A stretch of 64,000 nucleotides of DNA from CALVZT01 sp964368755 (GTDB taxonomy: Bacteria > Bacillota > Clostridia > Christensenellales > UBA1242): the NCBI GenBank assembly GCA_964368755.1, contig CAYJCR010000001.1:1-64000 (forward strand), given 5' to 3'. A program made the position numbers and the translations under genes. The notes beneath the pieces were generated by a model that saw only the letters and a list, made by a program, of their open reading frames with translations, did not search any database and was not told the DNA's origin. Shown here in pieces: positions 24,773 to 31,902 of this stretch. How positions within the stretch are numbered: the first letter of the stretch is position 1; each line of letters opens with the position of its first letter.

Positions 24773-25969
24773 ATGGCAAGAATTAACAAAAGCAATCTAG
24801 ACAAAGTCAAGAAAAAGGCGACGCAGACAATAAGAAGACGTAAGCTAAGATTTTCTACAACAAGACTTATCGTGTTTGGCATTTGTGCTGTTGTATTAGG
24901 GCTTTCGTTCTTGTTCGTCTCTCCGATAGAAAAGTATATCAATTTCAGTATCAAACCTATCAATGAAGATGCAATAGTCTCTGATGATGACCTAAAGATT
25001 CACTATATTGATGTTGGGCAAGGCGATGCGATATTTATCGAACTACCTGATGATAAAAATATGCTTATTGATGCGGGACCTAAGAGTAGCTCTACTAAGC
25101 TTATCAATTATATTGACCATATGATATTTGATACAAGTGTAGATGATATTGATTATTTTGTACTAACACATAGTGATGAAGACCATGTTGGTGGTGCAAC
25201 CAAAGTACTGGAAAGGTACAATGTGCTATCTATATATAGACCAAAGCAGTATAGTTCATCCGAACAGATTCCTGATGGTGGATATGTTCATAGAACGAAG
25301 ACATATGATAGTTTTGTCAAAGCTATGGATAAAGAAACTGATGATATTGTCTTCAACGGAGCGACTATTACTATTGATGGCGAAGGCTACAACTTTTATT
25401 TCTTTGGCCCAATAGAAGATAGTTATGATACCCCAAATGATTTCTCTCCAATTATTGTGTTGACCTATACTACTAATGGTAATACAAAGAAGTTTATGTT
25501 CACAGGAGATGCAACGAGCGAGAGTGGCGAGAAAGAAGTGATAGATACTTACGCTTCGGATATTCTTGATATTGATGTACTCAAAGTCGGACATCATGGA
25601 AGTGAAGGATCATCAAGTGCAGATTTTTTAAGTGAAGTTAAACCTGAGTATGCAGTCATAAGTGTTGGAGAGGGTAATAAATACGGGCATCCAACAAGTG
25701 AGGCGCTTACTAGATTGACTGATAGTGGGGCAGAAGTATTGAGAACTGACACTAATGGAAGTATAATGTTCTTCGTAACAAGCGCTGGCGAGATGAACTA
25801 TGTAGTAGATACTTATGTGCCAAACAACTATTATATCAAGTGGTGGTATGTTGTGAGTGTACTAGGAGTAGTGCTCGTTGCTTGTTGTTTTTACGGCAAG
25901 GCAAGTGACCTCAAAGTCAAGAACACAATATCTAGTGGTTCACAAAAAGCCTCACACAAGCAAAAATAA
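24773..25969 (+). CDS. membrane-tethered ComEC/Rec2-like metallo-beta-lactamase-fold protein
   Basis: A 398-residue protein with a basic cytoplasmic start, a membrane helix at about 31-50, a metallo-beta-lactamase domain (about 72-335) and a second helix near 345-370. Metal ligands are visible: H133, D135, D137 and H138 in THSDEDHVGG, then FTGDA and VGHHGSEGSSS. IHYIDVGQGDAIFIELP is the hallmark of the ComEC C-terminal nuclease-like domain. The ComEC channel itself is absent. By the positive-inside rule the catalytic domain should face outside. A surface nuclease or phosphodiesterase is the likeliest role, inferred from the family. It is co-transcribed with the lipase upstream. Confidence 0.82.
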   Translation: MARINKSNLDKVKKKATQTIRRRKLRFSTTRLIVFGICAVVLGLSFLFVSPIEKYINFSIKPINEDAIVSDDDLKIHYIDVGQGDAIFIELPDDKNMLIDAGPKSSSTKLINYIDHMIFDTSVDDIDYFVLTHSDEDHVGGATKVLERYNVLSIYRPKQYSSSEQIPDGGYVHRTKTYDSFVKAMDKETDDIVFNGATITIDGEGYNFYFFGPIEDSYDTPNDFSPIIVLTYTTNGNTKKFMFTGDATSESGEKEVIDTYASDILDIDVLKVGHHGSEGSSSADFLSEVKPEYAVISVGEGNKYGHPTSEALTRLTDSGAEVLRTDTNGSIMFFVTSAGEMNYVVDTYVPNNYYIKWWYVVSVLGVVLVACCFYGKASDLKVKNTISSGSQKASHKQK

Positions 25970-26015
25970 TACCAAAATTGCTTTCAAAATCTTTCAAATT
26001 ATTTCAAAATTATAC

Positions 26016-26060
26016 AAAAATATAGTCCGATTGAATAAATCTGGGCTATATATTTTTTAT
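26016..26060 (+). terminator. terminator of the lipase/ComEC-like operon
   Basis: ATATAGTCC (26020-26028) pairs with GGGCTATAT (26043-26051), one G-U, then a T6-containing tract. Confidence 0.75.
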
Positions 26061-26201
26061 GCCAAATCAATATATGCTAGAACTTTTGTGGGGAGTATAT
26101 GTACAGTTATTTTTGTATAAAAGTTATAAAAATTAAACTAGATTATATGGCAACAAAAAGTTTACAAAAAAAATAAGTTTGTGCAAGTATAACAAACTTT
26201 T

Positions 26202-26217
26202 ACACAATATGTTGTAG
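26202..26217 (+). promoter_or_regulatory. NrdR box 1
   Basis: ACACAATATGTTGTAG matches the 16-bp NrdR consensus ACAC(A/T)ATATATTGTGT well. It lies 17 bp upstream of a second box, 33 bp centre to centre (about three helical turns), the usual tandem arrangement. Confidence 0.8.
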
Positions 26218-26231
26218 ATTAAATATTTTGT

Positions 26232-26261
26232 TTGACACAACATATTGTGTGGTGTTATGAT
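26232..26261 (+). promoter_or_regulatory. nrdDG promoter with overlapping NrdR box 2
   Basis: TTGACA (26232-26237), 18-base spacer, TATGAT (26256-26261) with TG at 26253-26254. NrdR box 2, ACACAACATATTGTGT (26235-26250), covers the -35 and spacer. NrdR-ATP/dATP would therefore block RNA polymerase when deoxynucleotides are plentiful. Confidence 0.85.
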
Positions 26262-26288
26262 GGAGATACTTAACTGAGAGGAGGAAAC

Positions 26289-28376
26289 ATGATTAAGAAC
26301 ATACTCAAGAGAGATGGTAGCACGCAACCATTCAACGAAGACAAAATAACAGAGGCTATATACAAAGCTGCTGTAGCGTGTGGTGGGTCTGATAGGGAGA
26401 TGGCAAAGAAGCTTTCTCATGAGGCTTGCGATATAATAGATATCAAGTTTAAGGGCAAGACACCTACTGTAGAGCAGGTACAAGATATAGTAGAGAAGGT
26501 TTTGATTGAGAACCGTCACTCTAAGGTTGCCAAAGCCTATATTCTATATAGAGAGAAGAGGAGTGCTGCTCGTCAAGAGAACGCTCTAATCGGTGCAACT
26601 ATTGATATGTTCAATAGCTATCTTAATAACGATGACTGGAGAATCAAAGAAAATGCCAATATGCAACACTCAGTTGCTGGTCTTAACAACTATGTTAGAG
26701 AGGCTTTCACTAAGAACTATTGGCTTAATGAAGTATATCCAACAGAAGTAAGAGAAGCTCACAACAGTGGAGCAATACATATCCACGATATGGGATTCTT
26801 TGGTCCATACTGTGCAGGTTGGGATGTAAGACAAGTTCTTACAAATGGATTCCAAGGCCCTCCTGGAAAGCCAAGAAGTGCCGCTCCAAAGCATTTTCGT
26901 AGTTTGCTCGGGTTAATTGTCAATAGCACATTTACAACCCAAGGAGAGAGCGCTGGTGCCCAAGCATGGAGTAGTTTTGATACTTATTGTGCACCATTCA
27001 TTAGATATGACAACTTGACATACAAAGAAGTCAAACAGTCATTGCAATCATTTATATTCAATATGAACGTTGCAACACGTGTTGGATTCCAATGCCCATT
27101 TAGTAACATTACTCTTGACATCAAGGTTCCATCTACACTCAAAGATCAACCAGTTATTATCGGTGGTAAGCCACAAGATACTACATATGGAGATTATCAG
27201 GCTGAGATGGATATCTTCAACAAAGCGTTCTGCGAAGTTATGGCAGAAGGTGATGCTCAAGGACGTGTATTCACATTCCCAATCCCTACTATCAATATCA
27301 CTAAGAACTTCGAATGGGATAGCGATGTTGTGGATAGCATTATGGAGATGACTTGTAAGTATGGTATTCCATATTTTGCTAACTATATCAACTCAGATTT
27401 GTCACCAGAAGATGCTGTATCTATGTGCTGTCGTCTTCGTCTTGATGTAAGAGAACTTAGAAAGCGTGGTGGTGGACTATTTGGTAGTAACCCACTTACT
27501 GGTTCTATTGGTGTTGTTACAATCAACCTTCCTCGTATCGGATATTTGTCAGACAATGAAGAAGAATACTTCTCTAGACTAGGTGCTCTATGCGATATCG
27601 CAAAGACAAGTCTAGAAATCAAACGTAAAGTTATCGAGAAACAGACTGAGAATGGTTTGTATCCATATTCTGCTGGATATCTCAAAGATGTTAAAGCAAG
27701 GACAGGCTCTTATTGGGCAAATCACTTCAACACTATTGGTATCAATGGTATGAACGAGAGTTTACTCAACTTTATGGGCAAAGATATCACAACTCCAGAA
27801 GGTCAAGCATTCAGTATCAAAGTGATGAACTTCTTGAGAGCAAAGATGCAAGACTATCAAGCAGAAACTGGCAATATATACAACCTTGAAGCAACTCCAG
27901 CAGAGAGTACTGGTACAAGATTTGCAAAAATTGATAAAAAGAGATTCCCAAATATTATTACTGCTGGCGACAAGTGCCCAATATATACCAACTCCACTCA
28001 GATACCTGTTGAGTTCTCCGATGATATTTTTGAAGTTGTTGGATTACAAGACGAGCTTCAATCTTTGTATACTGGTGGAACAGTTCTTCACTTGTATCTT
28101 GGTGAGAAGATTGAGGACAAAGAAATAGCAAAGAGATTGATCAAGAAGATATTCACTCAATCAAAGATGCCATACATATCTTTGACTCCAACATTCAGTA
28201 TCTGTCCAGAACACGGATATCTTGCTGGTGAGCAATTCTCTTGCCCAGAATGTGGTGCAAAGACAGAAGTTTGGAGCCGTATCGTAGGATATTTGAGACA
28301 AATAGATGACTTCAATGATAGCAAACACGAAGAGTATTTGCGCAGAAAGAAATTCGTAATAAGAGATGCAAAATAA
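26289..28376 (+). CDS. nrdD: anaerobic ribonucleoside-triphosphate reductase (class III)
   Basis: This 695-residue glycyl-radical enzyme makes deoxyribonucleotides without oxygen. An N-terminal ATP-cone (residues 1-90, RDGSTQPFNEDKITEAIYKA) gives dATP feedback. The core shows NSGAIHIHDMGFFGPYCAGWD and NMNVATRVGFQCPFSNITLD. The C-terminal zinc ribbon (CPEHGY and CPECGAK) is followed by the radical glycine in RIVGYLRQ. GAGAGGAGG precedes the ATG. Tandem NrdR boxes cover its promoter. nrdG overlaps the stop by one base. Confidence 0.97.
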   Translation: MIKNILKRDGSTQPFNEDKITEAIYKAAVACGGSDREMAKKLSHEACDIIDIKFKGKTPTVEQVQDIVEKVLIENRHSKVAKAYILYREKRSAARQENALIGATIDMFNSYLNNDDWRIKENANMQHSVAGLNNYVREAFTKNYWLNEVYPTEVREAHNSGAIHIHDMGFFGPYCAGWDVRQVLTNGFQGPPGKPRSAAPKHFRSLLGLIVNSTFTTQGESAGAQAWSSFDTYCAPFIRYDNLTYKEVKQSLQSFIFNMNVATRVGFQCPFSNITLDIKVPSTLKDQPVIIGGKPQDTTYGDYQAEMDIFNKAFCEVMAEGDAQGRVFTFPIPTINITKNFEWDSDVVDSIMEMTCKYGIPYFANYINSDLSPEDAVSMCCRLRLDVRELRKRGGGLFGSNPLTGSIGVVTINLPRIGYLSDNEEEYFSRLGALCDIAKTSLEIKRKVIEKQTENGLYPYSAGYLKDVKARTGSYWANHFNTIGINGMNESLLNFMGKDITTPEGQAFSIKVMNFLRAKMQDYQAETGNIYNLEATPAESTGTRFAKIDKKRFPNIITAGDKCPIYTNSTQIPVEFSDDIFEVVGLQDELQSLYTGGTVLHLYLGEKIEDKEIAKRLIKKIFTQSKMPYISLTPTFSICPEHGYLAGEQFSCPECGAKTEVWSRIVGYLRQIDDFNDSKHEEYLRRKKFVIRDAK

Positions 28377-29053
28377 TGAAAATTGGTGGATTTGTAAAGA
28401 ACTCTTTTCTTGATTATCCAGGGTATATTAGTGCTGTCATATTCACTAATGGGTGTAATATGAACTGCTGGTATTGTCACAATCAGAATCTTTTGGTTGG
28501 GCACGAAGAAGGCTATGACCTCAAAGATATCTTGAAGTTTATTGAGGGACGCAAGAAGTTCCTTGATGGAGTAGTTATCTCTGGCGGAGAGCCAACTCTT
28601 CAGCCTGATCTTATAGATGTGATGAAACAAATCAAAGCGCTTGGATTCAGAATCAAACTTGATACCAATGGCACGCACTATGATATATTGAAGAAAGTTA
28701 TTGATGAGAAGCTAGTTGATTTTGTTGCAATGGATATCAAAGCACCATTTGCTCAATACGAGAAGATTACTGGCAGAAAGAACGATATGGATTCTATTCG
28801 TAAGTGTGTACAGCTCCTTATAGGTGGAGTTGTTGACTATGAGTTCAGGACCACATTAGCACCCAACCTTTCGGTTGAAGACATTGTGTTACTTGCCCAA
28901 GACATCAAGGGTGCCAAGAGCCTTGCATTACAACATTGTAGATTGGATAATGACACAGATGTTGTCTATATGCCACTCAAGCCTAGTGCAGTAGAGAGTG
29001 CTAGAGAACAAGCAAGTCAATATGTAGATAAGGTGTTTTTGAGAGGCTTTTGA
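28376..29053 (+). CDS. nrdG: anaerobic ribonucleoside-triphosphate reductase activating protein
   Basis: A 225-residue radical-SAM enzyme that installs the glycyl radical on NrdD. The cluster motif CNMNCWYC (CxxxCxxC) is at residues 23-30, followed by the SAM-binding GGEPTLQP (about 66-73) and KLDTNGTHYD. Its ATG uses the last A of the nrdD stop (TAATG), so the two are translationally coupled. The family is shared with pyruvate formate-lyase activases; the pairing with nrdD decides the name. Confidence 0.93.
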   Translation: MKIGGFVKNSFLDYPGYISAVIFTNGCNMNCWYCHNQNLLVGHEEGYDLKDILKFIEGRKKFLDGVVISGGEPTLQPDLIDVMKQIKALGFRIKLDTNGTHYDILKKVIDEKLVDFVAMDIKAPFAQYEKITGRKNDMDSIRKCVQLLIGGVVDYEFRTTLAPNLSVEDIVLLAQDIKGAKSLALQHCRLDNDTDVVYMPLKPSAVESAREQASQYVDKVFLRGF

Positions 29054-29118
29054 TATGCTATATGTCGAAGTTTGATAAGATAACAAAAAAATGCATTATT
29101 TTATTTGGTTTTTGATGA

Positions 29119-29159
29119 TAAAAATGTTATTCTATACACATAAGAATAGCATTTTTTTA
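29119..29159 (+). terminator. terminator of nrdDG
   Basis: ATGTTATTCT (29124-29133) pairs with AGAATAGCAT (29143-29152), one G-U, flanked by A-rich and T7 tracts. Confidence 0.88.
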
Positions 29160-29205
29160 TTGTACATATTATTGACAAAATAATTAAAGGTTAGGTAGGT
29201 CTTTT

Positions 29206-29712
29206 TTGAAAACAAATATAACTATTGTATGTCAATTGAATAGTTTTAAGAAAAAAGTTGCAAAGACACTTGCTGACAAGCTTGAGCTTTATTATGTCGA
29301 TGTGTTAGATTTTATGGAGTTTAATCTCATTAATTTGTCTGAAGTACTATCTACTTGTGGTGTTGAATATCTTAATAAAATAGAACGCAAGACAATCAAA
29401 GATGTTGCATCTTTTGAGAATACAGTCATAACTACAGAACTAGGACATTTGACAGATAAGGACAATGTAGATGCACTCAAAGCCGATAGTTACTTTGTGT
29501 ATCTTAGATTTGACAAAGATTTTTATTCCAAACAGATTACTAAGTGCCAGAATGTTGAAGAAGTATCTGCTCTCAAAGTTGGAGAGATTGTCTTCGATGA
29601 GAACGAGAAGCATCTAGTATCTATAAGCGATATAATAATAGACCTTAACACTCTTAATGAGAAAATCGCAGTTAAGAAGATAATCAAAGAATTGAATTGC
29701 TATTTCAAATAA
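29206..29712 (+). CDS. degenerate shikimate-kinase-like protein, probably catalytically inactive
   Basis: A 168-residue protein starting at TTG (AGGTAGG upstream). The pattern follows shikimate kinase along its whole length: an N-terminal strand and helix (ITIVCQLNSFKKKVAKTLADKL), then YYVDVLDFMEF, then a lid-like region LSEVLSTCGVEYLNKIERKTI, then VITTELG where the enzyme has ISTGGG, VYLRFD, and a final ADIVVD-like SDIIIDL. The P-loop GxxGxGKS/T is replaced by QLNSFKKK, and the GGG substrate loop is lost, so ATP and shikimate binding are not expected. It ends 11 bases before transketolase and shares its operon. Transketolase supplies erythrose 4-phosphate, the shikimate pathway precursor. 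A regulatory role is speculation. Confidence 0.6.
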   Translation: MKTNITIVCQLNSFKKKVAKTLADKLELYYVDVLDFMEFNLINLSEVLSTCGVEYLNKIERKTIKDVASFENTVITTELGHLTDKDNVDALKADSYFVYLRFDKDFYSKQITKCQNVEEVSALKVGEIVFDENEKHLVSISDIIIDLNTLNEKIAVKKIIKELNCYFK

Positions 29713-29723
29713 TGAGGTGGAAA

Positions 29724-31646
29724 ATGAATATTGATAACCTTAGTGTGAACTATCTCCGTGTTACATCTGCACTTATGATTGACAAAGCGAACTCTGGTCA
29801 TCCAGGTATTAGCCTTGGCGCTGCGCCTATTGTCTATGCGATGTACAAGAATATGAAATATAACCCAGCGGACCCAAAGTATTATAACAGGGATAGGGTG
29901 TGTTTCTCAGCAGGACATGGTTCGGCACTTTTTTATTCTGCTCTCAACCTATTCGGATTCGATATATCTCAAGAAGATTTACAACATTTCAAAACAATGG
30001 GAGCAATCACAACAGGACATCCTGCTCTTGGAACTCCTGGTATAGATGTATCAACTGGACCTTTGGGTCAAGGCATTGCCAATGCTGTTGGTATGGCAAT
30101 AGCAGAACGTCATCTTGGAGCCAAGTTTAACAAACTTGAGAATACTATAATAGACCATCACACATACGCATTGTGTGGAGAAGGTTGCCTAATGGAGGGC
30201 GTTGGACAGGAAGCGATAAGCTTAGCTGGCAATCTCAAACTCAACAAACTTATATTGTTATACGACTGTAACGAAGTCTCGATAGAAGGTCCAACCTCTA
30301 TCACTATGACAGAGAATGTTAAGGCTAAATTTGCGAGCCAGAACTGGAATGTTATTGTTGTGAAGAACGGCAATAGTGTCTCTGCTATAAGCGCAGCGAT
30401 ACGCAAAGCAAAGAAGTCAAAAGATAAGCCAACAGCAATAATAGTGAAGACGGTCATTGGATATGGTAGCCCAGTAGCAGGAGATTGTAAGGCACACGGT
30501 ACTCCTATCGGAAGTGCTGGTATTGCATATCTCAAACAGTATCTCAAGTACACTTTTGAAGATTATGAGATACCTGCTAAGGTCAAGGCTAACGCAGAGA
30601 AGTTGGTTGCATCAAGCTATGCCAAAGTGCAACAGGATACACTACTTCTTGACCAATATAGGACGAACTTCCCAAATGAATACAAAGCTTTTCTGGAGAC
30701 TTTTGGTACAGAGAATGTTAGACAAACACCTCTCAAACTTGATTATACAAGCGATAAGAGCATGAGAGATGCTTGCCACGACGTTATGAATGCAGTCAAA
30801 GTAGACAATATTATCGGAGGATGTGCAGATCTTGCATCTTCAACCAAAGCATATCTAGATGATGGTGGGGACTTCTCATCAACGAATTATGGTGGTAAGA
30901 ATATCCATTACGGAGTCAGAGAGCATGCTATGGGTGCTATTATGAATGGTATAGTTCTTCACGGAGGACTTAGGAGTTATGCTTCTACATTCTTCTCTTT
31001 TAGTAACTATATGATACCTAGTATCCGTATGGCAGCGCTTATGAGTATACCTACGATATATATGTTCTCTCATGATAGTATAGCAGTTGGACAAGATGGT
31101 GCTACTCATCAACCAGTAGAGCAGATCACTCAACTTAGATGTATACCTAACTTAGACACATGGCGACCTGCCAATATGATGGAAATGTTGGGTAGTTATT
31201 ACGCAGCACTCAATAACGATAGACCAACAGCGATTGTTACTTGCAAACAGAAGGTCTCTCCACTTGAGAACAAACTTCCTGATGTGCTCAAAGGTGGATA
31301 TATTCTTGGCGAAGGTAAGGGCAACATTACAATCATTGCTACTGGCAGTGAGGTAGAGATAGCTATGGAAGTCAAGGCTATTTTGAAGAAAAAGAACATC
31401 GACATATCCGTTGTCAGTATGCCATCGTTAAGCGTATTCCTAAGACAACCAGAAGCATATATAAGCAGTGTATTGCCTAAGGCAAATAAGTTATATGTCA
31501 TTGAAGCAAGCAACGATAGTATATGGTATAAGTTGAATCCTACAAAGGTATTCGGAGTAGATGGATTCGGACATACTGGACACAAAGATGAGTTGTATGC
31601 AGAGTATGGGCTTGTAGCAAGTGCTATAGCAAAGGAATTAAAATAA
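29724..31646 (+). CDS. tkt: transketolase
   Basis: This 640-residue thiamine-diphosphate enzyme moves two-carbon units in the non-oxidative pentose phosphate pathway. Signatures: DKANSGHPGISLGAAPI (residues 16-32), SAGHGSALFYSALNLFG, TTGHPALGTPGIDVSTGPLGQGIANAVGMAIAE-type sequence, the transketolase central domain with YGVREHAMGAIMNG, and FSHDSIAVGQDGATHQPVEQ. The diphosphate motif reads GEGCLMEG where the family normally has GDGxxxEG, and DDN reads DCN. The start at 29724 is set by GAGGTGG. A strong terminator follows. Confidence 0.95.
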   Translation: MNIDNLSVNYLRVTSALMIDKANSGHPGISLGAAPIVYAMYKNMKYNPADPKYYNRDRVCFSAGHGSALFYSALNLFGFDISQEDLQHFKTMGAITTGHPALGTPGIDVSTGPLGQGIANAVGMAIAERHLGAKFNKLENTIIDHHTYALCGEGCLMEGVGQEAISLAGNLKLNKLILLYDCNEVSIEGPTSITMTENVKAKFASQNWNVIVVKNGNSVSAISAAIRKAKKSKDKPTAIIVKTVIGYGSPVAGDCKAHGTPIGSAGIAYLKQYLKYTFEDYEIPAKVKANAEKLVASSYAKVQQDTLLLDQYRTNFPNEYKAFLETFGTENVRQTPLKLDYTSDKSMRDACHDVMNAVKVDNIIGGCADLASSTKAYLDDGGDFSSTNYGGKNIHYGVREHAMGAIMNGIVLHGGLRSYASTFFSFSNYMIPSIRMAALMSIPTIYMFSHDSIAVGQDGATHQPVEQITQLRCIPNLDTWRPANMMEMLGSYYAALNNDRPTAIVTCKQKVSPLENKLPDVLKGGYILGEGKGNITIIATGSEVEIAMEVKAILKKKNIDISVVSMPSLSVFLRQPEAYISSVLPKANKLYVIEASNDSIWYKLNPTKVFGVDGFGHTGHKDELYAEYGLVASAIAKELK

Positions 31647-31653
31647 CATAATA

Positions 31654-31695
31654 AATACCTTCTAGAAAAAATAAAATAGAAGGTATTTTTTTTAT
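31654..31695 (+). terminator. terminator of tkt
   Basis: A perfect 11-bp stem AATACCTTCTA (31654-31664) with TAGAAGGTATT (31677-31687), followed by T8. Confidence 0.93.
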
Positions 31696-31764
31696 GTATA
31701 ATATAGAATTGTCTTCACATACTATTGATGTAAAGCACAGAAATAATGTGTTTTACCTCAAGTC

Positions 31765-31838
31765 AAGAAATAGTCAGTATCAATAAATTAAATCAGTTAA
31801 GTTTGATTTACAAATTGATCACATCAGGACTATTTCTT
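31765..31838. other. nested inverted-repeat element
   Basis: Three pairs of arms nest in register: AAGAAATAGTC (31765-31775) with GACTATTTCTT (31828-31838), ATCAAT (31779-31784) with ATTGAT (31814-31819), and TAAATCA (31789-31795) with TGATTTA (31804-31810). The result is an imperfect hairpin of 24 pairs. It lies between the two convergent genes tkt and nifJ, outside both terminators. No function is known. Confidence 0.55.
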
Positions 31839-31861
31839 TTCTTATTTGTGGGCAAAAGTAA

Positions 31862-31892
31862 TAAAAAATGACCTTTTATGGTCATTTTTTTG
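31862..31892 (-). terminator. terminator of nifJ
   Basis: AAAAATGACC (31864-31873) pairs with GGTCATTTTT (31880-31889), flanked by A and T runs on both sides. Read on the minus strand it ends in a T-tract shortly after the nifJ stop. Confidence 0.88.
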
Positions 31893-31902
31893 ATAATAAT
31901 AA

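Noticed and set aside
31694..31786. 30-codon open frame after the tkt terminator
   Set aside because: It has no ribosome binding site and runs into the nested inverted repeat; no protein-like features.
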